64,000 bases of DNA from positions 5,058,501 to 5,122,500 of the forward strand of contig NZ_CP136422.1 of the NCBI RefSeq assembly GCF_034355335.1. The letters run 5' to 3'. This stretch comes from Blautia coccoides (GTDB taxonomy: Bacteria; Bacillota; Clostridia; Lachnospirales; Lachnospiraceae). Position numbers and translations under genes: made by a program. How positions within the stretch are numbered: the first letter of the stretch is position 1; every line of letters starts with the position of its first letter. Below the pieces are notes generated by a model that worked only from the letters and a program-made list of their open reading frames with translations, was not told where the DNA came from and did no database searches. Positions 15,603 to 25,036 of the stretch are shown here, in pieces.

Positions 15603-16946
15603 TTATAATGCCCCTAAAGTCACTTCAAAAGTGACCTCCACATAACCTTCTGTTCCCTGGCGCATTGCCTTGACTTCTATGACAGATCCGGCTTTGCAGG
15701 ATTTAAGCTGCTGCTGGTAGCCCTTTACTGTCTCCACCTTCTCTTTGTTGACCTCCACGATCACGTCCGCATTCCGGATATCGGCCTGCATGGCCGGTGA
15801 ATCCACCTCAACGCCTTCCACAAAGACACCTTTGGGAATACCTTTCTTCTCTGAAATCTCTGTGGTGATCGTCTGTCCCGTGATTCCCATATAGATAATA
15901 TCCTTATTATTGGACAGGTTTTCAATCAAATCCTTTGTCTGGGAAATAGATAAGCCTGTAATGATATTTTTTGTGTCAGCCTTGGCAAAAGACTGAGCGA
16001 TCACGCCCACAACTTCCCCCTTCAGATTCACAAGGATCCCGCTTCCGTCCCCGCTTCCCACAATATCCGTGGTGAGAATGCCATACTCAGCGTCCACTTT
16101 TGACACAGAATTGGTGGTAGAAGTCACAACTCCATAAGCTACAGAATCACTATACCCCATTGGGCTTCCAATTGCAATAACAGGTTCGCCCTGATTTAAT
16201 CCGTAGGAGTTTCCAAGAGGCGCTGTTATGATTTTTTCCTTTGTCTCCGCGGGAATATCAGACACAGGAACCTTCAGAATGGCAAATCCTGTATTTTTAT
16301 CAGCTTTCTGGAATCTGGCATCCACCATACTTCCATCACAGAATACCACCTGTATCCGATCCACATTCTCCACGATCCTGTATTCTGTGAGTATAAACAT
16401 CTCCTGCCCGTTATCCGCAACGATCAGTCCGGATATCTGATTCTCATAGGGTGTTTGAAACCAGTCCTCATCCTTTTTGCTGCCGATCACAGTGACCATG
16501 GCTTTTTTAGGTTCTTCCGCCTGCTTGAGGATCTCTGTATACAGGTTCTTATAATCATCCAGCGTGATTTCTCTTGAGTCCACCTGGGCTGCCTGGCTGT
16601 CCTCCCCAGCATTGTCTCCTGTCTGCTGTTCTCCCTGCCCGTTATCCTCAGAAGACGGTTCCTCCTGAGTCCCGGGTTCCTCGTCTCCCGGAATATTTAC
16701 ATAGGGAACCTCTTTGCTCTGCACATTTTTCTCTATCTTGGGTTCCACATAGGCAAATGTCAGTGCAGCCGCAAGGCCGAACAGAATTCCGCCGGCCGCA
16801 AGAAAGCCGGCATGTCTGGCCAGCTTTTTCTTATCAATAGGGCGCTCTTTGATCGTCTCTTTCAGGAACTCGTAATTATCTGCTCCGGTGTCCTGTTCCT
16901 GTTTTTCATCATCGTGCCTTAAATTTTCTTTTTTTCCATCATCCAT
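15603..16946 (-). CDS. Membrane-anchored HtrA-like protein without a catalytic triad
   Basis: 447 aa: cytoplasmic charged N-terminus, one membrane segment (residues about 46-67), an acidic Gln/Glu-rich linker (80-125), a trypsin-like domain (145-340) and a PDZ domain (350-445, KGVFVEGVEVDSPAMQADI). The fold markers of S1C proteases are present, but the three catalytic positions are changed: the T-N-x-H-V block reads TEYRIV (His to Arg190), the D-L-A block reads TGFAIL (Asp to Gly220), and G-N-S-G-G-P reads GDGSGI (Ser to Gly301). It is probably a pseudoprotease binding or sensing misfolded exported proteins. AGGAGATG precedes the chosen ATG. Confidence 0.87.
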   Translation of the reverse strand: MDDGKKENLRHDDEKQEQDTGADNYEFLKETIKERPIDKKKLARHAGFLAAGGILFGLAAALTFAYVEPKIEKNVQSKEVPYVNIPGDEEPGTQEEPSSEDNGQGEQQTGDNAGEDSQAAQVDSREITLDDYKNLYTEILKQAEEPKKAMVTVIGSKKDEDWFQTPYENQISGLIVADNGQEMFILTEYRIVENVDRIQVVFCDGSMVDARFQKADKNTGFAILKVPVSDIPAETKEKIITAPLGNSYGLNQGEPVIAIGSPMGYSDSVAYGVVTSTTNSVSKVDAEYGILTTDIVGSGDGSGILVNLKGEVVGVIAQSFAKADTKNIITGLSISQTKDLIENLSNNKDIIYMGITGQTITTEISEKKGIPKGVFVEGVEVDSPAMQADIRNADVIVEVNKEKVETVKGYQQQLKSCKAGSVIEVKAMRQGTEGYVEVTFEVTLGAL

Positions 16947-17261
16947 AACACATCTCCTGCCGCTCTGTAAAAGATGCAATAAACTTTTTATTATTTTACC
17001 AGACAGATGTGAACAATTTATGAAGAAGCAGAAAATTATTATTGCTGTTCACCATCAATAAATTATTTATAACAGTTATTTTCCCTGTATTCAAAAAGCA
17101 CCTTTTCTTTCCGCCCGTTATGAGGTAGAATAAGAATATCTGTATTATGGCCATAGTATGCCATAGCAGAACCGGACATATGAATCTGATACTTGAATTC
17201 CCAGCACAGACGGCGCAGTACATGCACAGGTCTGTCTGAACTGTTATAAAAGGTGAAATGT

Positions 17262-19640
17262 ATGAATGAAAAAGCATTAAAAACTCTGGAGTATTATAAG
17301 ATCATAGAACAACTGGAGAGCTTCGCCACCTGTTCCATGGGAAAAGCTCTCTGCCGAGAGCTGACGCCTCTGGATGATATAGGCAGGATTGAAGTTATGC
17401 AGCAGGAAACTGCAGATGCCCTGGCTCGTATCTACCAGAAAGGCAGTCTGTCCTTTGGCGGAGTAAAAGATGTGCGCGGCTCCTTAAAGCGCTTGGAAGT
17501 GGGAAGCACCCTGGGCGCCGGAGAACTGCTGGCTATCTGCTCCCTTCTGGAAAATACAAACCGTGCCAAGGCATACTCCAGAAAAGAAAATGAGGACGAA
17601 CGCACCGACTCCCTGGACGGCATGTTTGAGGTACTTCAGCCCCTGACCCCTCTGTCTGCTGAGATAAGGCGCTGTATCCTCTCCGAGGAGGAGATTGCGG
17701 ACGACGCAAGCCCCGGGCTTCGTCAGGTGCGCCGCTCCATGAAAAATACCAATGACAAGATCCACAGCCAGCTCAATTCCATTGTAAACGGCGGTTCCCG
17801 CTCCTATCTGCAGGATGCTGTCATCACCATGCGAAACGGCCGTTACTGTATTCCGGTAAAGGCAGAGCATAAAGGCCAGATTCCGGGCATGATCCATGAC
17901 CAGTCTTCCACCGGCTCCACCATTTTTGTGGAACCAATGGCAGTTGTAAAATTAAACAATGACCTGAGAGAACTGGAGATCAAAGAACAGCAGGAAATTG
18001 AAATTGTATTGTCCAATTTAAGCGAATTGGCCGCTGAGAATCTGGAACTTATAGACGACAATCTGAAGATCATGGTGGAATTGGACTTCATCTTTGCCCG
18101 CGCCCTGCTGGCAAAATCCCAGAATGCTTCAGAACCGGTATTCAACCGGGAGGGGATCATTGATATCAAAAAGGCACGCCACCCGCTTATTGAAAAACAT
18201 CAGGTTGTTCCCATTGACGTGCGGCTGGGTGAATCCTTTGACCTGTTGGTAGTCACCGGACCCAATACAGGCGGCAAGACCGTCTCTCTGAAGACTGTGG
18301 GGCTTCTGACCCTGATGGGACAGTCAGGTCTTCACATACCTGCCTTTGACAATTCCCGCCTCAGCGTCTTCCAGGAGGTATACGCAGATATCGGGGATGA
18401 GCAGAGCATTGAGCAGAGCCTCAGTACCTTCTCCTCCCATATGACCAATGTAGTGCATTTTATTGAGAAGGCGGATAAGAATTCCCTGGTGCTCTTCGAT
18501 GAGCTGGGCGCCGGAACAGACCCCACAGAGGGCGCAGCTCTGGCCATCGCCATCCTGTCCTCCCTGCATGAGCGGGGTGTGCGTGTCATGGCAACCACAC
18601 ACTACAGCGAGTTAAAAGTCTATGCCCTCTCCACACCAGGCGTGGAGAACGCTTCCTGTGAATTCGATGTGGAGACCCTGCGTCCCACTTACCGGCTGCT
18701 CATAGGGATTCCCGGAAAGAGCAACGCTTTTGCCATTTCAGGAAAACTGGGGCTGCCGGAATACATTATTGACCGGGCAAAAGAGCAGATCAGCCAGGAG
18801 GACGAATCCTTTGAGGATGTGCTGACCAGCCTGGAACAGAGCCGTATCACCATCGAGACGGAGCGGGAGGAGATTGCTTCCTATAAGGAAGAGATCAAGG
18901 CCCTGAAAGCACAATTGGAAGAAAAACAGGATAAGCTGGAACAGCGGAAAGAGCGTATCATCGCCCAGGCCAACGAGGAGGCCCACCGTGTGCTCCGGGA
19001 AGCCAAAGAATACGCGGACCAGACCATGAAAGTATTCAACAAAGCCGGAAAGGAAACTCTCTCTGCCAAGGAACTGGAGCAGAGACGTTCCGAACTGCGC
19101 AAAAAGATGGATTCCGCAGGCAAAAAAGTGGCGCTCAAAACACCACCCAAGAAAACATCCACACTCCGCCCGCAGGATTTATCTCTGGGCGACTCCGTTA
19201 AGGTCCTGAGTATGAATGTTAAGGGAACCGTAAGCTCCAAACCCGATGCAAAAGGGATGCTTTTCGTACAGATGGGTATCCTGCGCTCCAAGGTGCACAT
19301 TTCTGATCTGCAGCTTCTGGATGAACCGGTCATCACAGGTCCGGCACTCTCCAAAACAGGAGCCGGCAAAATAAAAATGAACAAATCCGCCTCTGTCAGC
19401 ACAGAGATCAATCTCCTGGGCAAAACCGTGGATGAGGCAGTGGCAGAATTGGATAAATATCTGGATGACGCATATCTGGCACACCTGAACAGTGTCCGTG
19501 TTGTCCACGGAAAGGGCACCGGCGCCCTCAGAAAAGGGATCCACAACTATCTGAAACGCCTGAAATATGTAAAAGACTATCATCTGGCTGAGTTCGGCGA
19601 GGGGGACGCCGGAGTCACCATAGTAGAATTCAAGAAATAA
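17262..19640 (+). CDS. mutS2: Endonuclease MutS2
   Basis: 792 aa. The ATPase core shows VVTGPNTGGKTVSLKT, VLFDELGAGTDPTEGAALA and VMATTHYSELKVYA; a coiled-coil follows (about 520-630), and the C-terminus is an Smr nuclease domain (LLGKTVDEAVAELDKYLDD, VRVVHGKGTGALRKGI). MutS2 acts on branched DNA and, in Bacillus, on collided ribosomes rather than in mismatch repair. I start at the ATG at 17262, with AAGGTG 6 nt upstream; an in-frame GTG lies three codons earlier. The two-component genes follow after 17 bp. Confidence 0.95.
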   Translation: MNEKALKTLEYYKIIEQLESFATCSMGKALCRELTPLDDIGRIEVMQQETADALARIYQKGSLSFGGVKDVRGSLKRLEVGSTLGAGELLAICSLLENTNRAKAYSRKENEDERTDSLDGMFEVLQPLTPLSAEIRRCILSEEEIADDASPGLRQVRRSMKNTNDKIHSQLNSIVNGGSRSYLQDAVITMRNGRYCIPVKAEHKGQIPGMIHDQSSTGSTIFVEPMAVVKLNNDLRELEIKEQQEIEIVLSNLSELAAENLELIDDNLKIMVELDFIFARALLAKSQNASEPVFNREGIIDIKKARHPLIEKHQVVPIDVRLGESFDLLVVTGPNTGGKTVSLKTVGLLTLMGQSGLHIPAFDNSRLSVFQEVYADIGDEQSIEQSLSTFSSHMTNVVHFIEKADKNSLVLFDELGAGTDPTEGAALAIAILSSLHERGVRVMATTHYSELKVYALSTPGVENASCEFDVETLRPTYRLLIGIPGKSNAFAISGKLGLPEYIIDRAKEQISQEDESFEDVLTSLEQSRITIETEREEIASYKEEIKALKAQLEEKQDKLEQRKERIIAQANEEAHRVLREAKEYADQTMKVFNKAGKETLSAKELEQRRSELRKKMDSAGKKVALKTPPKKTSTLRPQDLSLGDSVKVLSMNVKGTVSSKPDAKGMLFVQMGILRSKVHISDLQLLDEPVITGPALSKTGAGKIKMNKSASVSTEINLLGKTVDEAVAELDKYLDDAYLAHLNSVRVVHGKGTGALRKGIHNYLKRLKYVKDYHLAEFGEGDAGVTIVEFKK

Positions 19641-19657
19641 ACCATAGGGGGTATATA

Positions 19658-20362
19658 ATGGCTGCGAAACAGAAAATACTAATCGTTGACGATGACAACA
19701 ATATTGCAGAGCTTATCTCTCTGTACCTCACCAAGGAATGCTTTGACACCATGATTGTCAATGATGGTGAGGAGGCGCTGAAGGCATTTGCCTCCTTTGG
19801 CCCCAACCTCATTTTACTGGATCTCATGCTTCCCGGTATGGACGGCTATCAGGTCTGCCGGGAGATCCGCCACAAATCCAATGTTCCCATTATCATGCTC
19901 TCCGCAAAAGGGGAGATTTTTGACAAGGTTCTGGGACTGGAGTTAGGGGCTGATGACTATATGATCAAGCCCTTTGACTCCAAGGAGCTGGTGGCAAGAG
20001 TAAAGGCTGTTCTCCGCCGATACCAGCCCACTGTGGCTCCCGGAAACCAGCCCTCAGGAAAATACGTGGAGTATCCGGATCTGGCGATCAATCTGACCAA
20101 CTATTCTGTTGTATACTACGGAAAACAGGTGGATATGCCGCCAAAAGAGCTGGAACTTTTATATTTCCTGGCTGCTTCTCCCAATCAGGTATTCACCAGG
20201 GAGCAGCTCCTGGACCACATCTGGGGATATGAATACATCGGTGACACAAGAACTGTGGACGTACATATCAAACGTCTCAGAGAAAAAATAAAGGATCACC
20301 CCGCCTGGTCCATCAGCACCGTATGGGGTATTGGTTATAAATTCGAGGTCAAAAACGGATGA
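19658..20362 (+). CDS. Response regulator, OmpR/PhoB family
   Basis: 234 aa. The receiver domain (residues 1-125) has the acidic pair D11/D12, phospho-acceptor D55 in LILLDLMLPGMDG, and K-P in YMIKPFDSKEL. The C-terminal winged helix carries LELLYFLAASPNQVFTREQL and TVDVHIKRLREKIKD. It regulates transcription on phosphorylation by the partner kinase. GGGGGT lies 5 nt before the ATG. It directly follows mutS2 and overlaps the kinase gene by 4 bp. The signal is unknown. Confidence 0.94.
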   Translation: MAAKQKILIVDDDNNIAELISLYLTKECFDTMIVNDGEEALKAFASFGPNLILLDLMLPGMDGYQVCREIRHKSNVPIIMLSAKGEIFDKVLGLELGADDYMIKPFDSKELVARVKAVLRRYQPTVAPGNQPSGKYVEYPDLAINLTNYSVVYYGKQVDMPPKELELLYFLAASPNQVFTREQLLDHIWGYEYIGDTRTVDVHIKRLREKIKDHPAWSISTVWGIGYKFEVKNG

Positions 20363-21780
20363 AAAAATCGCTTTATATCAAGTTTGTGGCATTCTTCCTG
20401 ATTCTGGGGTTTATCGGATTCTTTGCGGTTTCCATGATAGGCCCCTCCCTGGTGGAAAACCATCTGGAGGATGTCTACAGCGGAGATTTATACCGGGAGG
20501 CTTCCTCCATTGCGGAGAACAGGGCCTCCAAATATTATCAGCAGCAGGCGTCCCTGGACAGTGTTGCCATGAACCTGAAGACCCTGTCCATCTATCAGGA
20601 TGCCGAGATCTGGCTGATCAGTCCGCAGGGAGAAATCCTGTTGAGTACATCCGATGATTTTTCCGAGGATGAGAACAGGACCATAGAACATTTTAATCCG
20701 GGGCATTCCAGCGGTTCCTACTACCAGATAGGCTGTTTTTATAATGCGTTTGATGAGGATCATCTCAGCGTCATGGTGCCTGTCACCTGGAAAATGTCCA
20801 TTCAGGGCTATGTTGCCATGCATCTTCCCATGTCCATTTTGCAGGAGCAGGAAAACGATATCATGAATATCATCTACATCCTGATCCTGATTCTTTTTCT
20901 GGTCATGCTTCTCATGCTGGCTGTTTTCTCCTTCATGGTCTATCGTCCGCTCAAGAAGATCATAGCAGGAGCCGACCAGTTCGCCTCAGGAAACTTAAAA
21001 CACAACATTCCGGTACATACCAGGGATGAAATGGGCTATCTGGCGCTGACTCTGAATTACATGTCCGATGAACTTGACAAGACAGGGGAATACCAGCGGA
21101 AATTTGTCTCCAATGTATCCCATGACTTCCGCTCCCCTTTGACTTCCATCAAGGGCTATACAGAGGCCATCCTGGACGGCACGATCCCCCCTGAGCTTCA
21201 GAACAAATATCTGAACATTGTGGTGTATGAAACAGACCGGCTGTACAAACTGACCCAGAGCCTGCTCACACTGAACGATATGGATGAGAAGGGCAGGATG
21301 CTGGAATATACAAACTTTGATATCAACAATACCATCAAGACTACAGCCGCGGCCTTTGAGGGCATCTGCAGGGAAAAACGCATTTCCATTGAACTGCTGC
21401 TCACAGGACAGACCCTGTACGTCTCCGCGGATATGGGCAAAATACAGCAGGTTCTATACAACCTCATAGACAATGCCATCAAATTCAGCCCTGCGGACTC
21501 CATCATTAAAGTGGAGACTACCATAAAACACGAAACCGTCTTTGTCTCCGTAAAAGATTCCGGCTGTGGTATACCCAAGAGCAGTCTCCCGAAGATCTGG
21601 GACCGTTTCTACAAGACAGATCCTTCCAGGGGAAAAGACAGAAAAGGTACCGGACTTGGGCTTTCCATTGTCAAAGAAATCCTCAATTCCCACAACCAGC
21701 ATATCAATGTGATCAGCACAGAAGGTGTGGGCACGGAATTCATCTTTACCCTGTCCAAAGGAACGGAAAACAAAAATTAA
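20359..21780 (+). CDS. Sensor histidine kinase
   Basis: 473 aa. Two membrane segments (residues about 8-28 and 170-195) enclose an extracytoplasmic sensor of about 140 residues. A HAMP domain (195-245), the H-box FVSNVSHDFRSPLTSIKGY with His255, the N-box NLIDNAIKFSP and the G boxes DSGCGIPKSSLPKIWDRFY and KGTGLGLSIVKEIL follow. It phosphorylates the preceding regulator. The start codon overlaps the regulator stop (ATGA), indicating coupled translation. Confidence 0.94.
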   Translation: MKKSLYIKFVAFFLILGFIGFFAVSMIGPSLVENHLEDVYSGDLYREASSIAENRASKYYQQQASLDSVAMNLKTLSIYQDAEIWLISPQGEILLSTSDDFSEDENRTIEHFNPGHSSGSYYQIGCFYNAFDEDHLSVMVPVTWKMSIQGYVAMHLPMSILQEQENDIMNIIYILILILFLVMLLMLAVFSFMVYRPLKKIIAGADQFASGNLKHNIPVHTRDEMGYLALTLNYMSDELDKTGEYQRKFVSNVSHDFRSPLTSIKGYTEAILDGTIPPELQNKYLNIVVYETDRLYKLTQSLLTLNDMDEKGRMLEYTNFDINNTIKTTAAAFEGICREKRISIELLLTGQTLYVSADMGKIQQVLYNLIDNAIKFSPADSIIKVETTIKHETVFVSVKDSGCGIPKSSLPKIWDRFYKTDPSRGKDRKGTGLGLSIVKEILNSHNQHINVISTEGVGTEFIFTLSKGTENKN

Positions 21781-21781
21781 A

Positions 21782-21845
21782 AACGGCAGGCAGCCGGAAC
21801 CGTCCTATATCCATTTGGTTCCGTCTGTCTGCCGTTCTTTTTCTA
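21782..21845 (+). terminator. Terminator shared by the two-component operon and trmL
   Basis: Arms 21782-21801 and 21817-21836 pair over 20 bp with two mismatches, followed by CTTTTTCTATTT on the plus strand. It lies between convergent genes. Confidence 0.85.
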
Positions 21846-21924
21846 TTTGAGCCATTTATTTTTCCATTTGCGCCCTGCTTCATATCACTTAATATAAAGA
21901 CATTTATCTGGCCGCAGGCCTTTG

Positions 21925-22425
21925 TTATTTCCAGTCATACCTAGTCAGATGTCCCTCCATCTGCATATGGTCAAAATGATTCTGACGCAGCGCCTCATAG
22001 AGCACAATAGCCACGGAATTCGCCAGATTCAAAGACCTGATGTTCCCGATCATGGGGATGCGGATGGCTGTCTCCTGGTTTTCCAGAAGAATCTCCTCCG
22101 GGATCCCGGCACTCTCCTTGCCGAACATGATGTAACAGTCCTCCTCATAATGGACATCCACATAAGTCTGAGGACCTTTTGTTGTAGCCATATAGATTTT
22201 TGCCCCCGGGTTGCGCTCCAGAAAGTCCTGATAATTAATGTAAGTAGTCACATCCAGGTCCTTCCAGTAGTCCATTCCCGCTCTCCTGATGGCCTTCTCA
22301 TTCAACTTAAATCCCAAAGGCTCGATCAGATGGAGCCTGGTGCCTGTGGCCACACAGGTCCGTCCGATATTCCCTGTATTTGCCGGAATCTCCGGCTCAA
22401 AAAGTACAATGTTCAGTTTTGCCAT
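21925..22425 (-). CDS. trmL: tRNA (cytidine/uridine-34-2'-O)-methyltransferase TrmL
   Basis: 166 aa, a minimal SPOUT methyltransferase. FEPEIPANTGNIGRTCVATG at the start, IMFGKESAGIPEEIL and the knot segment IRIPMIGNIRSLNLANSVAI are the family signatures. TrmL methylates the wobble ribose of tRNA-Leu. The size matches the family. GAGGCG precedes the ATG. It is downstream of an AIR-synthase-like gene on the same strand, separated by 68 bp. Confidence 0.93.
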   Translation of the reverse strand: MAKLNIVLFEPEIPANTGNIGRTCVATGTRLHLIEPLGFKLNEKAIRRAGMDYWKDLDVTTYINYQDFLERNPGAKIYMATTKGPQTYVDVHYEEDCYIMFGKESAGIPEEILLENQETAIRIPMIGNIRSLNLANSVAIVLYEALRQNHFDHMQMEGHLTRYDWK

Positions 22426-22493
22426 GATTATTTCGCCTCTTTTTCTGTCTGTTCCTATCCTTTATGCGTATCAGAGTGTATGTGCATACGGAT

Positions 22494-23483
22494 CTATCCA
22501 AGATATATTTTGTAAAGCTCGTCACTCTGGGGTTTGTCCAGATATCTGGTATCCTCGCCATTTCTCAGGATCCTGTCATTGCTGTCTGTGACTTTTCCCA
22601 CGACTGCAGCATGTATCCCCGCCTGCTCCAGCTTTCTGACCAGACCGAACCCGTCCTCTGTTGTGATGAGCATGGAACCGCTTGACATGAGGATATAGGG
22701 ATTCAGCCCCAGGACTTCGCACACCTCCACTGTCTCCTGCCGTATGGGAATCGTTTTTAGATCAATGTCAAGGCCTGTGCCGGAACCGCTTCCCATCTCC
22801 CAGAGCGCGCCGAATACACCGCCCTCTGTAATATCATGCATAGCCGATACACCCCAGGCCTTTGCAATCTTTGCCTCGGGCACCACGGAGAGATACTGAT
22901 CGAATCTCTTTGCAGTCTCCACAAAAGAAGGGGCAAAGCGCTCCAACAGCTTTTCCTCTTTCTCTTTTGCCGCAATGGATGTTCCCTCCAGGCCGATCCA
23001 TTTTGTTATGACAACATCCTGTCCCGGCTTTGCGGCAGAGGTTGTGAGAACTTCCTCTTTCCTGATCCTTCCCACACCTGTTATGGAAATGAGCGGCTGC
23101 TTCACCACATCCGTGATCTCTGTATGGCCGCCCATAACCTCAATGTTCAGTTGTTCGCAGGCTGATTCCAGTCCGCGCATCATCTCTTTTAACTGGGATT
23201 CCTCTGTCTCGGGAGTCAGGAGAATAGTCACCATGATTCCCAGAGGCTCCGCCCCTGAAGCTGCCAGATCATTGGCTGTGATGTGCACACTGTGGCTTCC
23301 TATATCCTTGATCGTACCCGTGATGGGATCAGAGGAGAAGACCAGCACATCCCCTTCTGCCGGCTCCAAAACCGCGCAGTCCTGGCCAACCGCCGGCCCC
23401 ACCAGCACCTCCGGCCTTCTATGCTGTACTTCTTTTAAAACGGAACGGATGAGCACCGGTTCCGGTAATTTTCCTATCTTCAT
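22494..23483 (-). CDS. AIR-synthase-related protein (HypE/PurM/ThiL superfamily)
   Basis: 329 aa. Features include VGPAVGQDCAVLEP, DPITGTIKDIGSHSVHITAN with DLAASGAEPLGIMVT, GGHTEITDVVKQPLISITGVG and AMHDITEGGVFGALWEM. These are the ATP-binding and glycine-rich elements of the PurM/HypE fold. It resembles HypE, but no other hyp gene is present and the C-terminus lacks the PRIC tail of true HypE, so I leave the function open. GAGGACAGGGAAC precedes the ATG. It follows a 35-aa membrane protein gene after 21 bp. Confidence 0.85.
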   Translation of the reverse strand: MKIGKLPEPVLIRSVLKEVQHRRPEVLVGPAVGQDCAVLEPAEGDVLVFSSDPITGTIKDIGSHSVHITANDLAASGAEPLGIMVTILLTPETEESQLKEMMRGLESACEQLNIEVMGGHTEITDVVKQPLISITGVGRIRKEEVLTTSAAKPGQDVVITKWIGLEGTSIAAKEKEEKLLERFAPSFVETAKRFDQYLSVVPEAKIAKAWGVSAMHDITEGGVFGALWEMGSGSGTGLDIDLKTIPIRQETVEVCEVLGLNPYILMSSGSMLITTEDGFGLVRKLEQAGIHAAVVGKVTDSNDRILRNGEDTRYLDKPQSDELYKIYLG

Positions 23484-23504
23484 GTTCCCTGTCCTCTCTG
23501 TCTG

Positions 23505-23612
23505 TCAGTTTAAAAAGGACAATGCCATGGGAAGTACCATAGCCAGAACCAGAATCCCTGCCACAATGCCTGCAACCACGCGTTTTACCTTGTTATTGTT
23601 CATATTCATCAT
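23505..23612 (-). CDS. Small single-pass membrane protein, 35 aa
   Basis: Sequence begins MMNMNNNKVKRVVAGIVAG and ends LPMALSFLN: a short basic N-terminus and one hydrophobic helix of about 22 residues. GAGGTG lies 8 nt before the first ATG and overlaps the stop of the exonuclease gene, which argues for a translated, coupled gene. Similar tiny proteins with KVKR followed by a hydrophobic helix occur in related genomes as far as I recall. Function unknown. Confidence 0.7.
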   Translation of the reverse strand: MMNMNNNKVKRVVAGIVAGILVLAMVLPMALSFLN

Positions 23613-23619
23613 TGTCGTT

Positions 23620-24330
23620 TCACCTCATAATCTTTCCATAAGACCCTAATATCGTATCTATCAGTCTGGAGGCTTCATTTTTAGTCAGACTCTCCACATC
23701 CATGCTAAGCTCTATTCTATGATATTTTACTAATTCCTGCAAGTGGCGTTTTTGTGCCGGGGTCACAGGTCCCTGTTTTTTCACTTTATAATTCAATTTT
23801 TTCGGCGCAAAAAGCTCCGCATTCTCTTCCCCGTACTCGCGCCTCAGCCTCTGATAAAGAAGGTGGGCTGTCAGCGCATCATCCAGCGCCCTGTGGGCGT
23901 TTTCCTGGGGGATTGCATAGTGGACACGGAGGTTCTGCAGACTGCGGCTCGGAAGTCCGGCAAGCAGTGCTCTTGAAATTTTCAGGGTATCAATCCCCTC
24001 CTTTTCAAAGGCAAACCCACAGTTCACTGTGCTGTGCTTTACAAAACTGTAGTCAAACATGATATTATGCCCCAAAAGAGGCAGATCCCCGCAAAATGCC
24101 AGAAGCTCAGGCACTGCTTCTTTTATCTCCGGCATCTCTTTCACCATCTCCTGTGTGATCCCGGTCAGCTCGGTGATCTTGGCTGGTATCTCCATTCTCG
24201 GGTTGATAAGCGTACTGTAACGCGCCTCCACAACTCCATTCAATACCCTGGCGGCACCTATTTCCAGTATTCTGTCAGATTTTGGGGACAGGCCGGTGGT
24301 CTCCAGATCCAGAGCTATATATGCATCCAT
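23620..24330 (-). CDS. DnaQ-type 3'-5' exonuclease
   Basis: 236 aa. A DEDDh exonuclease domain occupies residues 1-165: YIALDLETTGLSP (D and E of motif I), LLGHNIMFDYSFVK (motif II) and HRALDDALTAHLLYQRL (motif III with the catalytic His and Asp). The remaining 70 residues are a basic helical tail (NYKVKKQGPVTPAQKRHLQE). It resembles PolC/epsilon proofreading domains as a stand-alone enzyme, so it may act in repair or RNA processing. AGGA lies about 11 nt before the ATG. It sits 32 bp after nth. Confidence 0.87.
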   Translation of the reverse strand: MDAYIALDLETTGLSPKSDRILEIGAARVLNGVVEARYSTLINPRMEIPAKITELTGITQEMVKEMPEIKEAVPELLAFCGDLPLLGHNIMFDYSFVKHSTVNCGFAFEKEGIDTLKISRALLAGLPSRSLQNLRVHYAIPQENAHRALDDALTAHLLYQRLRREYGEENAELFAPKKLNYKVKKQGPVTPAQKRHLQELVKYHRIELSMDVESLTKNEASRLIDTILGSYGKIMR

Positions 24331-24362
24331 ATGATTTATTTTCCTGCAGCTGTTCCTTATGG

Positions 24363-25013
24363 TTACTGCTTCCTTTCCTTTTTTTGCCGCTTCTTATATT
24401 CCTTACAATATTCTGTCAAAAAGCATTCCTCACATTTTGGATTCCTGGCAAAGCAGATCTGCCGTCCAAAGGTGATGATCTGTATATTGTAAAGGATCCA
24501 GTGGTCTTTCGGCAGAACCTTCATAAGCTCCATCTCGATTTTTTCCGGGTCTTCCTCTTTTGTGAATCCCAGACGCTTGGAAATCCGTTTTACATGGGTA
24601 TCTACCACAACACTGGGCTCGTGGAAAATGTTACCCCGGATAACATTGGCAGTCTTACGCCCCACTCCTGGAAGCTGCGTCAGATCTTCCAGTGCGCTGG
24701 GCACCTCACCGCCGTATTTTCCGCAGAGCATCTGCGCACATCCTATAATATTCTTTGCCTTGTTGTGATAGAATCCTGTCGGCTTAATATCCTGTTCCAG
24801 TTCTTTTAAATCCGCATTGGCAAACGCCTGCATATCCGGATACTTTACAAATAAATCCTTTGTCACAATGTTGACCCTGGCATCTGTACACTGGGCACTG
24901 AGCATGGTAGCTATGAGAAGCTGGCCCGGATTTTCATGGTTCAGATAACATTTATATTCTGTTGTATAAACTTCATCCAATTTAGCAAGTATCTCTCTTG
25001 TCCTTTTTGTCAT
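24363..25013 (-). CDS. nth: Endonuclease III
   Basis: 216 aa. A DNA glycosylase/AP lyase that removes oxidised pyrimidines. The helix-hairpin-helix LPGVGRKTA (residues 114-122) contains the catalytic Lys120, with the catalytic Asp138 in VVVDTHV. The [4Fe-4S] cluster ligands C187, C194, C197 and C203 are all present. The start is the ATG at 25013, 6 nt after AAGGAG, rather than upstream in-frame codons. It follows the radical SAM gene by 23 bp. Confidence 0.95.
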   Translation of the reverse strand: MTKRTREILAKLDEVYTTEYKCYLNHENPGQLLIATMLSAQCTDARVNIVTKDLFVKYPDMQAFANADLKELEQDIKPTGFYHNKAKNIIGCAQMLCGKYGGEVPSALEDLTQLPGVGRKTANVIRGNIFHEPSVVVDTHVKRISKRLGFTKEEDPEKIEMELMKVLPKDHWILYNIQIITFGRQICFARNPKCEECFLTEYCKEYKKRQKKERKQ

Positions 25014-25036
25014 GGTCATCTCCTTTTTCTTACTAT

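Noticed and set aside
16996..17277. A 93-codon minus-strand frame between the HtrA-like gene and mutS2
   Set aside because: No ribosome site, overlaps the mutS2 start, and no recognisable domain.
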